Shown: one piece after another, positions 54,178-62,039 of the stretch | How positions within the stretch are numbered: position 1 is the first letter of the stretch | Layout: the number at the start of each line of letters is the position of its first letter | NCBI RefSeq assembly: GCF_003344965.1 | Contig: NZ_CP031194.1 | Coordinates: 5,518,001-5,582,000, forward strand | Length of the DNA: 64,000 bases | Origin: Streptomyces paludis | GTDB lineage: Bacteria; Actinomycetota; Actinomycetes; Streptomycetales; Streptomycetaceae | Direction of reading: 5' to 3' | Made by a program: the position numbers and the translations under genes | Notes under the pieces: model-generated | What the model was told of the DNA's origin: nothing | What the model saw: the letters and a program-made list of their open reading frames with translations, nothing else | Database searches by the model: none

Positions 54178-54215
54178 GCTGAAGGCAGCCTGAACCACCC
54201 TGAAGGGATCTTCAG
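54178..54215 (+). promoter_or_regulatory. direct-repeat operator between PepSY and regulator genes
   Basis: CTGAA occurs at 54179, 54190 and 54200, and CTTCAG (inverted) at 54210. The 10-11 bp spacing is what OmpR-type regulators bind. The last repeat also forms CTGAAG-GGAT-CTTCAG. Confidence 0.6.
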
Positions 54216-54238
54216 CTTCGGTTTGGCAGGGTGGGGCC

Positions 54239-54901
54239 ATGCGCTTGCTGATCGTGGAGGACGAAAGGCGGCTCGCGGTCTCGCTCGCCGCGGGACTGCG
54301 GGCCGAGGGCTTCGCCGTCGATGTCGTGCACGACGGCCTCGAAGGGCTGCACCGCGCGAGCGAGGGCGTTCATGACCTGGTCGTGCTCGACATCATGCTG
54401 CCGGGCATGAACGGCTACCGGGTCTGCGCGGCCCTGCGCGCCGCCGGGAACGACGTACCGATCCTGATGCTCACCGCGAAGGACGGCGAGTACGACGAGG
54501 CGGAGGGGCTCGACACGGGCGCGGACGACTATCTGACCAAGCCGTTCTCGTACGTCGTGCTGGTCGCCCGGGTCAAGGCGCTGCTGCGCAGGCGCGGTTC
54601 GGCCGGTGCCTCGCCGGTGCTGCGGATCGGGGCGCTGAGCGTCGACACGGCGGCCCGCCGGGTCTTCCGGGACGAGACCGAAGTGGCCCTGACGGCGAAG
54701 GAGTTCGCCGTTCTGGAGCAACTGGCGGTGCGGGCGGGCGAGGTGATCGGCAAGCAGTGGATCCTGGAGCATGTCTGGGACTTCGCCTATGACGGCGACC
54801 CGAACATCATCGAGGTTTACATCAGCGCGCTGCGGCGCAAACTCGGCGCCGCCGCGATCCAGACGGTGCGCGGCGCCGGATACCGGCTGGTCGCGTCGTG
54901 A
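54239..54901 (+). CDS. OmpR-family response regulator
   Basis: A 220-residue regulator. The receiver has Glu-Asp at 7-8 (VEDERR), phospho-acceptor Asp in VVLDIMLPG, Thr in MLTAKD and Lys in YLTKPF. The C-terminal winged helix includes LTAKEFAVLEQLAVRAGEVI and EVYISALRRKLG. It overlaps the kinase gene by GTGA. No gene name can be given with confidence. Confidence 0.9.
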   Translation: MRLLIVEDERRLAVSLAAGLRAEGFAVDVVHDGLEGLHRASEGVHDLVVLDIMLPGMNGYRVCAALRAAGNDVPILMLTAKDGEYDEAEGLDTGADDYLTKPFSYVVLVARVKALLRRRGSAGASPVLRIGALSVDTAARRVFRDETEVALTAKEFAVLEQLAVRAGEVIGKQWILEHVWDFAYDGDPNIIEVYISALRRKLGAAAIQTVRGAGYRLVAS

Positions 54902-56403
54902 GACGCCGCCGGTTCGGCTCCGTACGGGCCAGGGCGTCCCTCGGCGCGACGGCCGTGGTGGCGGTCGCGCTGCTGGCGGCGGGTGTCGCGGTGCTGCTCT
55001 CGCTGCGGTCGAACCTTACGGAGCAGGCCGGCCGGCAGGCCGACCGGGCGGCGCGCGAGGTGGCGCTGGACATCGCCTCCCGGGTCCCGGACCGGATCGC
55101 GTACGCGCAGCTCGACCTGCCCGACGAGGAGGACCATCCCGTGCAGGTGACCGACGGGGCGGGCCGGCTGCTGGTGGCGAGCGAGGGGCTGGAACGGATC
55201 AGCGGTACGGGAGTCCGCGAGGTACGGGCGACGACCGGGGCAGCCGCCCCCGCGGATGCCGCCGCCTCCGATGACGACGACGCGGACGACGACTCCGATG
55301 ACGACGCCTCCGATGACGACGACGGGCCCGCCGTCGGCGAGATCGGCGACACCACCTCCTACACCTCGGGCCGCGCCACGGTGGACGGGGACACCGCCGA
55401 CTACCGCTTCGCGGCGGTCGAGGTGACCGACCGCGCCGGGCGTACGGTCCTGGTCCACGCGGGCGCCTCGCTCGCGGACCGGCAGAGCGCGGTGGCCGGC
55501 ACCACCGCCGCCATGCTGGCCGGTCTGCCCGTGCTGCTGCTGGTCGTCGGCGGAGTGACCTGGCTGGTGACCCGCCGGGCGCTGAGACCCGTGGAGGGCA
55601 TCCGGCGGGAGCTGGCGGCCATCACGGCCTCCCAGGATCTCTCCCGGCGGGTGCCAGAGCCCGCCACGCGCGACGAGGTGGCCCGGCTGGCCCGTACGAC
55701 CAACGAGACGCTCACCGCGCTGGAGAGGTCCGTGGAGCGGCAGCGGTGCTTTGTCGCGGACGCCTCGCACGAGCTGCGCAGCCCCATCGCCTCGCTCCGT
55801 ACGCAGTTGGAGGTGGGCGAGGCCCATCCGGCGCTGCTGGATGTTCCCGGCGCGGTCGCGGACACCGTACGGCTTCAGCGCCTCGCGGCCGATCTGCTGC
55901 TGCTGGCCCGGCTCGACGCGGGGGAACGGCCGGCCGGTGCCGCCCCGTTCGATCTGGGCGCGCTGGTGCGCGACGAGATCGCGCAGCGGACCCAGGACCG
56001 ATTTCCGGTCGTTCTCGATGTCCGGCCGGGGACGGAAGTGGCCGGATCCCGTGGGCAGTTGGCCCGGGTGCTCGGTAATCTGCTGGACAACGCGCAGCGC
56101 CACGCCGCAGGTTCGGTCGCCGTGTCCGTACGGCGGTCGGGCTCCTCGGTCGTCCTCACGGTCACCGACGACGGCCCGGGGGTGCCGGAAGCGGAGCGTG
56201 AGCGGATCTTCGAACGGTTTGTCCGGCTCGACGACGCCCGCAGCCGCGACGACGGCGGCGCCGGACTGGGTCTGGCCATCGCCCGGGACGTGGCCGCGCG
56301 GCACGGCGGTACGCTCACGGCCGGCCGCGCGGAGGGCGGCGGCGCCCTGTTCGAGCTGCGCCTGCCCCCGTCCGGCGGCGGTCCGGCGCCCGACGGGCCC
56401 TGA
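54898..56403 (+). CDS. sensor histidine kinase with Asp-rich extracellular loop
   Basis: A 501-residue kinase. Helix 1 spans about 15-38 and helix 2 about 203-222, with an extracellular loop between that contains an Asp/Ser/Ala-only run at 124-142. A HAMP domain (RRALRPVEGIRRELAAI) is followed by the H-box FVADASHELRSPIASLR, N-box LGNLLDNAQRHA, and G-boxes DDGPGVPE and GAGLGLAIARDVAARHGG. The acidic run matches those in the divergent PepSY protein, so both may sense or bind the same cation or cationic peptide. GTG start overlapping the regulator stop. Confidence 0.92.
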   Translation: MRRRRFGSVRARASLGATAVVAVALLAAGVAVLLSLRSNLTEQAGRQADRAAREVALDIASRVPDRIAYAQLDLPDEEDHPVQVTDGAGRLLVASEGLERISGTGVREVRATTGAAAPADAAASDDDDADDDSDDDASDDDDGPAVGEIGDTTSYTSGRATVDGDTADYRFAAVEVTDRAGRTVLVHAGASLADRQSAVAGTTAAMLAGLPVLLLVVGGVTWLVTRRALRPVEGIRRELAAITASQDLSRRVPEPATRDEVARLARTTNETLTALERSVERQRCFVADASHELRSPIASLRTQLEVGEAHPALLDVPGAVADTVRLQRLAADLLLLARLDAGERPAGAAPFDLGALVRDEIAQRTQDRFPVVLDVRPGTEVAGSRGQLARVLGNLLDNAQRHAAGSVAVSVRRSGSSVVLTVTDDGPGVPEAERERIFERFVRLDDARSRDDGGAGLGLAIARDVAARHGGTLTAGRAEGGGALFELRLPPSGGGPAPDGP

Positions 56404-56422
56404 GGGCCCGCCAGGGCGGTCG

Positions 56423-56442
56423 CGAGGGCCATGGCCCCCTCG
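56423..56442. terminator. hairpin between kinase and absC ends
   Basis: CGAGGG and CCCTCG enclose GGCCATGGCC-like sequence, between convergent stops at 56403 and 56446. Confidence 0.45.
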
Positions 56443-56445
56443 GGG

Positions 56446-56922
56446 TCAGGGCCTGCCGCGGTGGCCGTGGAGGTGCTCCGCGACCGGCGTCAGGGACGCC
56501 CGCAGCTCGGCGAGGGCCTCGGGGGAGAGCAGGTCGATGAAGTGCTTCCGGACGGACTCGACATGGTGCGGGGCGACTTCCTGCATGGTCGCCATGCCGG
56601 TGTCCGTCAGGACCGCGAAGAGTCCGCGCCGGTCCGATTCGCAGTGCTCCCTGCGGACCAGTCCGGCCGCCTCCATCCGGGTGATCTGGTGGGAGAGGCG
56701 GCTCTTGGACTGGAGGGTGGTGGCGGCGAGGTCGCTCATCCGCATCCGGCGGCCCTCGGACTCGGAGAGATTCACCAGGATCTCGTAGTCGTTCATGGTC
56801 AGGCCGAACGGCTGAAGGTCCTTCTCCAGCTGGTGTGTCAGCAGCTTGTTGACATCCAGATGGGTGCGCCACGCGCACTGCTCGGCGTCGCTCAGCCAGC
56901 GGGTGGCCGTCTCGGTCTCCAT
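56446..56922 (-). CDS. absC: MarR-family regulator AbsC
   Basis: A 158-residue winged-helix regulator. The DNA-binding part is YEILVNLSESEGRRMRMSDLAATTLQSKSRLSHQITRMEAAGLVRRE, then wing CESDRRGLFAVLTDTG. The position after meaB and a two-component pair, and the sequence as I recall it, match S. coelicolor AbsC (SCO5405), which links zinc availability to antibiotic production. Cys, His and Glu residues in the N-terminal and wing regions could be the metal ligands. A -10 (TAGAAT) just 6 bp before the ATG suggests a leaderless mRNA. Confidence 0.8.
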   Translation of the reverse strand: METETATRWLSDAEQCAWRTHLDVNKLLTHQLEKDLQPFGLTMNDYEILVNLSESEGRRMRMSDLAATTLQSKSRLSHQITRMEAAGLVRREHCESDRRGLFAVLTDTGMATMQEVAPHHVESVRKHFIDLLSPEALAELRASLTPVAEHLHGHRGRP

Positions 56923-56928
56923 GTATCT

Positions 56929-56934
56929 ATTCTA
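56929..56934 (-). promoter_or_regulatory. absC -10 element, probably leaderless
   Basis: TAGAAT on the minus strand ends 6 bp before the ATG at 56922, so transcription would start at or next to the start codon. There is no ribosome site. TTCT-ACCTA-AGAA overlaps it and may be an operator. No good -35. Confidence 0.5.
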
Positions 56935-57070
56935 CCTAAGAAGTTGAAATCTGGACGAAATTCCTCCGGGTGAGGAGTGTGACGCCGCGCACGGAGCGTT
57001 TGGCGGGGTCTTTTCACGGAGGCCCGCGGAAGGGTTCACGCGTTCGACGTCACACTCCGCAGACTACCGC

Positions 57071-57811
57071 TCACTGAGCGAAGCGGCGCAGGTGGTCGGC
57101 GCCGGGCACCCCGGCACCCGCCTCGGGCGGTGGTGTACCCGTCGGCTGTTCCGCCATCAGCTTCTCCGACGACTGGAGCAGCACCGTCCCCGCGCCGACG
57201 AACTCGAACTGGTGCTCCTCGCCCGAGGTGCCCCCGAACCCCGTCAGGGAGCGGAAGCCGCCGAGCACGCCGGACATATAGCCATGATCGTAGTGGTGAC
57301 AGGGCGACGGGCAGTCCGCCCAGCCCACCAGCGCCTGCGGATCCACCCGCACCGGTGGCTCCATGAACACCACCGGCCCGTTCGACGCCGCGACGAACTT
57401 CCCCGTGCCGATCAGCGTCAGAAACCCGGGCACGATCGACTGCTTGAGCGCCAGTGACGGCTGGAACGCCAGCAGATTCCCCGACCGGATCGTCAGATTC
57501 CCGTCCTCCAGATCGAAGGAGTTGACGTCGAACGCCCGGTCCGCCAGCAGCATCTTGCCGCTGCCCGCCGCCACCACCCAGTCGGCCACATGCAGCGGTG
57601 AGTGGAAGCTGCTGCGGATCAGCCCCTCGAACCGGCCGTGGCCGATCCCGTCGAACTCGATCTGCCCGTAATAGGCGATCATCTTGCCCTTCTGGAGGAA
57701 CCACTGACTCCCCGCCAGCTCCACACAGAAGGTGTACGCGTTGACGTTGTCGTCGCTCGGCAGTGTCGCCGGGTCGAATACCACCGGCGCGCTCGATACC
57801 CCACCGCTCAC
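57071..57811 (-). CDS. AIM24 family protein, third of the operon
   Basis: A 246-residue beta-rich protein related to yeast Aim24. Family landmarks include MIAYYGQIEFDG, LADRAFDVNSFDLEDGNLTIRSGNLLAFQ and the C-terminal EEHQFEFVGAGTVLLQSSEK. A Cys/His group CPSPCHHYDH near 170 is not seen in the two paralogues. The GTG at 57811 follows GGAGGA and overlaps the preceding stop as GTGA. The function of bacterial AIM24 proteins is unknown. Confidence 0.87.
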   Translation of the reverse strand: MSGGVSSAPVVFDPATLPSDDNVNAYTFCVELAGSQWFLQKGKMIAYYGQIEFDGIGHGRFEGLIRSSFHSPLHVADWVVAAGSGKMLLADRAFDVNSFDLEDGNLTIRSGNLLAFQPSLALKQSIVPGFLTLIGTGKFVAASNGPVVFMEPPVRVDPQALVGWADCPSPCHHYDHGYMSGVLGGFRSLTGFGGTSGEEHQFEFVGAGTVLLQSSEKLMAEQPTGTPPPEAGAGVPGADHLRRFAQ

Positions 57812-58458
57812 AGCTTGTCCTCCGATGCCTGGACGTAGACCGCGCCGGTGCCGCTCAGCTCCAGCTGGAACGCCTCGCCCGAACCGCGCCCCACCATCTC
57901 GCGCCAGCCGACCGCCGCCGAGAGCCTGTTCCGTACGTCGCCGTGGTGGGCCACGTACGCCTGCGGGTCGACCCGGATGTCCGCGCCCGGGGTGATGGGC
58001 AGCTCGATCACCCCGCCGTGCGCCATCACCGCGACCGCGCCATGGCCCTTGAGCGTGGTGGTGAACAGCCCCTGGCCGGTGACCTGGCCGCGCACCATGC
58101 CCATGACGCCGCCCTGTGAACCCATGAACATCGTGCCCTGCTGGAGCGTCCCGTCGAAGGCGAGCAGCCGGTCCGCCTCCACGTACAGGGTGTCGCCGGC
58201 GAGATTGATGACCTGGATGTGGTGGCCGCCATGGCCGAACATCACCGTGCCGTTCCCCTCCACCGTCATCAGCGGGGTGGCCTCGTTGGCCACCCGGCGG
58301 CCGATCATCGACATCACACCGCCCTGGCCGCCCTGGATGTTGGGCGTGAAACTGACCTCGCCCCGGTACGCCAGCATCGCGCCCCGCTGGCTGTACATGG
58401 TCTGTCCGGGCGCCACCGTCGCCTCGACCATCTTCGCGTTGATCTCCCGGAACGGCAC
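57808..58458 (-). CDS. AIM24 family protein, second of the operon
   Basis: A 216-residue paralogue, rich in Gly, Met and His in its middle (GGQGGVMSMIGRR, MFGHGGHHIQVINLAGDTLYVE). It has two copies of the MLAYRGEV/LLAFDG type strand and ends EAFQLELSGTGAVYVQASEDKL. The GTG at 58458 overlaps the upstream TAG by one base. No signal peptide. Confidence 0.88.
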   Translation of the reverse strand: MPFREINAKMVEATVAPGQTMYSQRGAMLAYRGEVSFTPNIQGGQGGVMSMIGRRVANEATPLMTVEGNGTVMFGHGGHHIQVINLAGDTLYVEADRLLAFDGTLQQGTMFMGSQGGVMGMVRGQVTGQGLFTTTLKGHGAVAVMAHGGVIELPITPGADIRVDPQAYVAHHGDVRNRLSAAVGWREMVGRGSGEAFQLELSGTGAVYVQASEDKL

Positions 58459-59096
58459 TAGAGATCGCCCCCGATCGTGTTCCGCTCGCTCGGCTGTACG
58501 TAGACGAGCCCCTCGCCCTCGAAGCGGATCTGGAAGGACTCGCCCGACCCCTCGCCCAGGAACGTCCGGAAGTTCACCCCGGACTGGAGCTTCTGCTGAA
58601 GCTTCCCCTGATGCGCGATGTAGGCGCCCGGGTCGACATACAGCGGGTACTGGGAGGTCACCCGCAGCAGCACCGCCTCGCCGTCCGACATGATCGCCGC
58701 CTGGCCCGTGCCCTCGACGGTGGTCGTGAACAGGCCGTTCCCCGAAGCGCCGCCGCGCAGCCCGGTGAACGTCGTGCCGGTGCGCAGCCCCGCGTCCGTG
58801 CAGAGCAGATTGCTCGACTCGACATGGAGCTTGTCGCCGTGCAGCGAGACGAGGTTGATATCGCTCGCGCGATCGGCGAAATAGCAGGTGCCCTGGCCCT
58901 TCACCTCCATCACGGTCATCTGTTCGCCGGTGAGCCGGCGCGTCACCATCCCCCGCAGCCCCTCACCGCCGCCCGTCAGTTTCTTGAACGTCATCCGGCC
59001 GTCGTACGCGACCATCGAGCCGTTCTTCGCCTTGACAGCGTCGCCGGTCAACTCGACGGCGAGCACCTTGCTGCCTTGCAGTCGGAACTGAGCCAC
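58458..59096 (-). CDS. AIM24 family protein, first of the operon
   Basis: A 212-residue paralogue starting VAQFRLQGSKVLAVELTGDAVKAKNGSMVAYDGRMTF. Contains GQGTCYFADRASDINLVSLHGDKLHVESSNLLC and ends ESFQIRFEGEGLVYVQPSER. The GTG at 59096 is chosen from the family N-terminus; no good ribosome site. The three genes form one operon with overlapping ends, so the products may form a complex. Confidence 0.88.
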   Translation of the reverse strand: MAQFRLQGSKVLAVELTGDAVKAKNGSMVAYDGRMTFKKLTGGGEGLRGMVTRRLTGEQMTVMEVKGQGTCYFADRASDINLVSLHGDKLHVESSNLLCTDAGLRTGTTFTGLRGGASGNGLFTTTVEGTGQAAIMSDGEAVLLRVTSQYPLYVDPGAYIAHQGKLQQKLQSGVNFRTFLGEGSGESFQIRFEGEGLVYVQPSERNTIGGDL

Positions 59097-59147
59097 GGAC
59101 CGAAGGTATCCCGGCCCCGCCCGCCACCGACAGGGCTTCTGCCCCTG

Positions 59148-59225
59148 ATCGTCCCCTGATCGTCCCCCGAGCCGTCCCCGAGCCGTCCCTGAGCCGGCCC
59201 CCGAGCCTGCCCGAGCCGTCCCGGA
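59148..59225 (+). repeat. imperfect tandem repeat upstream of the AIM24 operon
   Basis: CCCTGATCGTC twice, then several CCCCGAGCCGTC-like units of 11-12 bp. It lies in the divergent region of the AIM24 operon and DUF3817 gene and is probably a slippage product. Confidence 0.6.
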
Positions 59226-59352
59226 CACACCCCTGGCCGAAACGGGCCGAAGTGGGGCTGCCACAATGTCCTAGCGCTTGTGCGCGCTTTCACAAGATCG
59301 GGTTGGCGCCGCACGAGATCACGTAGCCCCCGATGACGAAGGTGCCTGCCTC

Positions 59353-59697
59353 GTGGACATCAGCAACGCCGCCCCGCTCCACCGCCTCCGCCTGGTCTCC
59401 GTGCCGGAGGCCGTATCGTTCCTCCTCCTCATGGTCTGCTCGGTGCTCAAGCGGACGACGGACTTCAACGCGGTACCGGTGATGGGAGCCATCCACGGCG
59501 TCCTCTTCATCCTGTACGTGATCTTCTGGGCCCTCGCCTGGATCCGCGTCCGCTGGTCCTTCGGGACGGCCGCCCTCTACTTCGTGCTCTCCGTACTGCC
59601 CGCCGGCGGCTTCTTCGCGGACCGCAGGATCAAGCGCGAGCTGGACGACGCCGCCATCGCCTCCCGCGCCCGCCGCGAAGGTACCGTGAACGCATGA
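59353..59697 (+). CDS. DUF3817 integral membrane protein
   Basis: A 114-residue protein with three hydrophobic segments: [38 protein letters not shown] and [19 protein letters not shown], in the DUF3817 arrangement. The cytoplasmic tail is charged. The GTG at 59353 starts [16 protein letters not shown]. The stop overlaps the next ATG as ATGA. Function unknown. Confidence 0.87.
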   Translation: MDISNAAPLHRLRLVSVPEAVSFLLLMVCSVLKRTTDFNAVPVMGAIHGVLFILYVIFWALAWIRVRWSFGTAALYFVLSVLPAGGFFADRRIKRELDDAAIASRARREGTVNA

Positions 59698-60011
59698 TCG
59701 TCGCCTTCTCCGTCTCTCCGCTCGGTGTCGGGGAGGACGTCGGCGAGTACGTCGCCGACGCCGTCCGGGTCGTCCGCGAGTCCGGCCTCCCCAACCGTAC
59801 GGACGCGATGTTCACCTCCGTCGAGGGCGAGTGGGACGAGGTGATGGACGTCGTCAAGCGCGCCGTCGCCGCCGTCGAGGCCCGCGCCGGCCGGGTCTCG
59901 CTCGTCCTCAAGGCCGACATCAGGCCCGGGGTCACGGACGGTCTCACCTCGAAGGTCGAGACCGTGGAGCGCCACCTCGCCCAGCAGCCGCCCGCGGCCC
60001 CGGCCCCGTGA
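59694..60011 (+). CDS. MTH1187-family thiamine-binding protein
   Basis: A 105-residue ferredoxin-like fold protein of the thiamin/HMP-binding YkoF/MTH1187 group. [22 protein letters not shown] and [19 protein letters not shown] are family features, and [23 protein letters not shown] ends the domain. Coupled to DUF3817, which may be its membrane partner. Confidence 0.88.
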   Translation: MIVAFSVSPLGVGEDVGEYVADAVRVVRESGLPNRTDAMFTSVEGEWDEVMDVVKRAVAAVEARAGRVSLVLKADIRPGVTDGLTSKVETVERHLAQQPPAAPAP

Positions 60012-60140
60012 CCCGGCCCGTAACCCCCGGACGCAGTAACCCGCGAGCGTAAAACCGCCCGCACGGACGCCTCCAGTCGACACGCCGGTCAATGTCCCTT
60101 TCTGTGGGGATATCGACCTCGCGAATCAGCTGGAGGCACC

Positions 60141-62036
60141 GTGCGGCCCGAGGGTGACGACACCGACCTCGACCCCGACCACGACGACGTACTCGGCTAC
60201 GACTACGACGTCCACAGCTGTCTGGCCGGCCCCCTCATGGAGCCGGACCGGACCGCCCCCTACCGCGTGGGCTACCGGAGTCTGCTCGCGCGCGAGCCCC
60301 GCCGAATACGCGCCGTCCTGCTGATGGCCCTGGCGCCGCTCCTCTCCGGCGCCCTGCTGGTCTACCTGGTCTGGCCCAGCCACCGGACCGAGCGCGAGGG
60401 CGGCGACCGCTGGCTGATCGTCTTCGACCACGTGATGCTCGGCTCGATCGGGTGCATCGCCCTGTTCATGCTGGTCAACGTCGCCTCGGTGGCACACGCC
60501 ACCATGGTCGCCCGGGACCCGATACCCGTCCCCGCCGAGCTGGGCACCCGGGTCGCCTTCCTCACCACGTACGTCCCCGGCACCGAGCCGCTCGCCATGG
60601 TGCGGGGCACGCTCGAAGGGGCGGTACGGCTGCGGCACAGCGGCCCCCTCGACATCTGGCTGCTCGACGAGGGCGACGACCCCGCCGCCCGGGCGCTCTG
60701 CGCGGAGCTGGGCGTACGGCACTTCACCCGTAGGGGAGTCCCCGAGTGGAACCGCCGCAGAGGCGTCCACAAGGCGCGCACCAAACACGGCAACTACAAC
60801 GCCTGGCTCGCGATGCACGGCGACGACTACGACTTCTTCGCCTCCGTCGACACCGACCACATCCCGCTCCCCAACTTCCTGGAGCGGATGATGGGTTACT
60901 TCCGCGACCCGGACATCGCCTTCGTCGTCGGCCCCCAGGTGTACGGCAACTACACCTCGCCCGTCACCAAGGCCGCCGAGTCCCAGCAGTTCCTCTTCCA
61001 CGCGCTGATCCAGCGGGCCGGCAACCGCTACCACGCCCCGATGTTCGTCGGCACGAACAACGTCGTCCGGATCAAGGCGCTCCAGCAGATCGGCGGGCTG
61101 TACGACTCGATCACCGAGGACATGGCCACCGGCTTCGAGATCCACCGCACCCGCAACCCGCTCACCGGCCGCTTCTGGCGCTCCGTCTACACCCCCGACG
61201 TGCTGGCGGTCGGTGAGGGGCCCGCGTCCTGGACCGACTTCTTCACCCAGCAGCTGCGCTGGTCCCGGGGCACCTACGAGACGCTCATCAAGCAGTACTG
61301 GAAGGCGCCCTTCCGGGTGCCGCCGGGCCGGCTGCTCAGCTACACGCTGATGCTCGTCTACTACCCGATGACCGCCGTCAACTGGTTCCTCGGCGTCCTC
61401 AGCTGCGTTCTCTTCCTCTGGCTCGGCGCCTCCGGCACCCAGGTCTCGTCCTCGGTTCTGCTGATGCTCTACAGCGACGCCGCCGCCCTCCAGATCGGCC
61501 TCTACCTCTGGAACCGGCGCCACAACGTCTCGCCCCACGAACCCCAGGGCTCCGGCGGGCTCGCCGGTATGGCGATGTCGGCGCTCTCCGCGCCCATCTA
61601 CCTCAAGTCGCTCTGCGCGGCGCTGCTGCGCACCCAGGGCCGCTTCGTGGTCACCCCCAAGGGCGGCCGGACCAGCGCCGACCGGACGGCGACCTTCCGG
61701 ATCCATCTCTTCTGGGCCGCCGTGCTCGCCGGCTCGCTCGTCGCGTCCGTCTTCCTCGGCCACACCCACGCGGCCATGCGCACCTGGGCCGGGCTCGCGC
61801 TCGTGATCGCGCTCGCCCCGGTCGCCGTCTGGCTCCTGACGCTGCGCGCCGAGCGCATCGCCGCCCGTACGGCCGCCGCGCCCCCACGCGCCCCGGCGCC
61901 CGCGCCCGCTCAGAGCGCGCCCGCTCAGAGCGCGCCCGCTCAGAGCGCGCCCGCCGCTCAGAGCGCGCCCGCCCCCACCCGCGCGTCCGCGCCGGCCGCG
62001 GTCCCGGTGACCGTATCGACGTCAGGAGGGAACTGA
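60141..62036 (+). CDS. cslA: cellulose synthase-like glycosyltransferase CslA
   Basis: Family 2 membrane glycosyltransferase of 631 residues making a beta-glucan at hyphal tips, where it works with GlxA and DivIVA. Two N-terminal helices (60-80 and 97-120) precede the catalytic domain: DEGDD near 175, DTD at 237-239, TED near 325 and QQLRW near 370 are the D, DxD, D and QxxRW signatures. Four to five helices follow, and the C-terminal tail has AQSAP repeats. No PilZ domain. The GTG at 60141 follows TGGAGG. It is 4 bp from glxA. Confidence 0.92.
   Translation: MRPEGDDTDLDPDHDDVLGYDYDVHSCLAGPLMEPDRTAPYRVGYRSLLAREPRRIRAVLLMALAPLLSGALLVYLVWPSHRTEREGGDRWLIVFDHVMLGSIGCIALFMLVNVASVAHATMVARDPIPVPAELGTRVAFLTTYVPGTEPLAMVRGTLEGAVRLRHSGPLDIWLLDEGDDPAARALCAELGVRHFTRRGVPEWNRRRGVHKARTKHGNYNAWLAMHGDDYDFFASVDTDHIPLPNFLERMMGYFRDPDIAFVVGPQVYGNYTSPVTKAAESQQFLFHALIQRAGNRYHAPMFVGTNNVVRIKALQQIGGLYDSITEDMATGFEIHRTRNPLTGRFWRSVYTPDVLAVGEGPASWTDFFTQQLRWSRGTYETLIKQYWKAPFRVPPGRLLSYTLMLVYYPMTAVNWFLGVLSCVLFLWLGASGTQVSSSVLLMLYSDAAALQIGLYLWNRRHNVSPHEPQGSGGLAGMAMSALSAPIYLKSLCAALLRTQGRFVVTPKGGRTSADRTATFRIHLFWAAVLAGSLVASVFLGHTHAAMRTWAGLALVIALAPVAVWLLTLRAERIAARTAAAPPRAPAPAPAQSAPAQSAPAQSAPAAQSAPAPTRASAPAAVPVTVSTSGGN
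61902..61972 (+). repeat. 15-bp tandem repeats in cslA
   Basis: Four copies of GCCCGCTCAGAGCGC-like units encoding AQSAP; the last is shifted by one inserted codon (GCC). Confidence 0.8.
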
Positions 62037-62039
62037 CCC

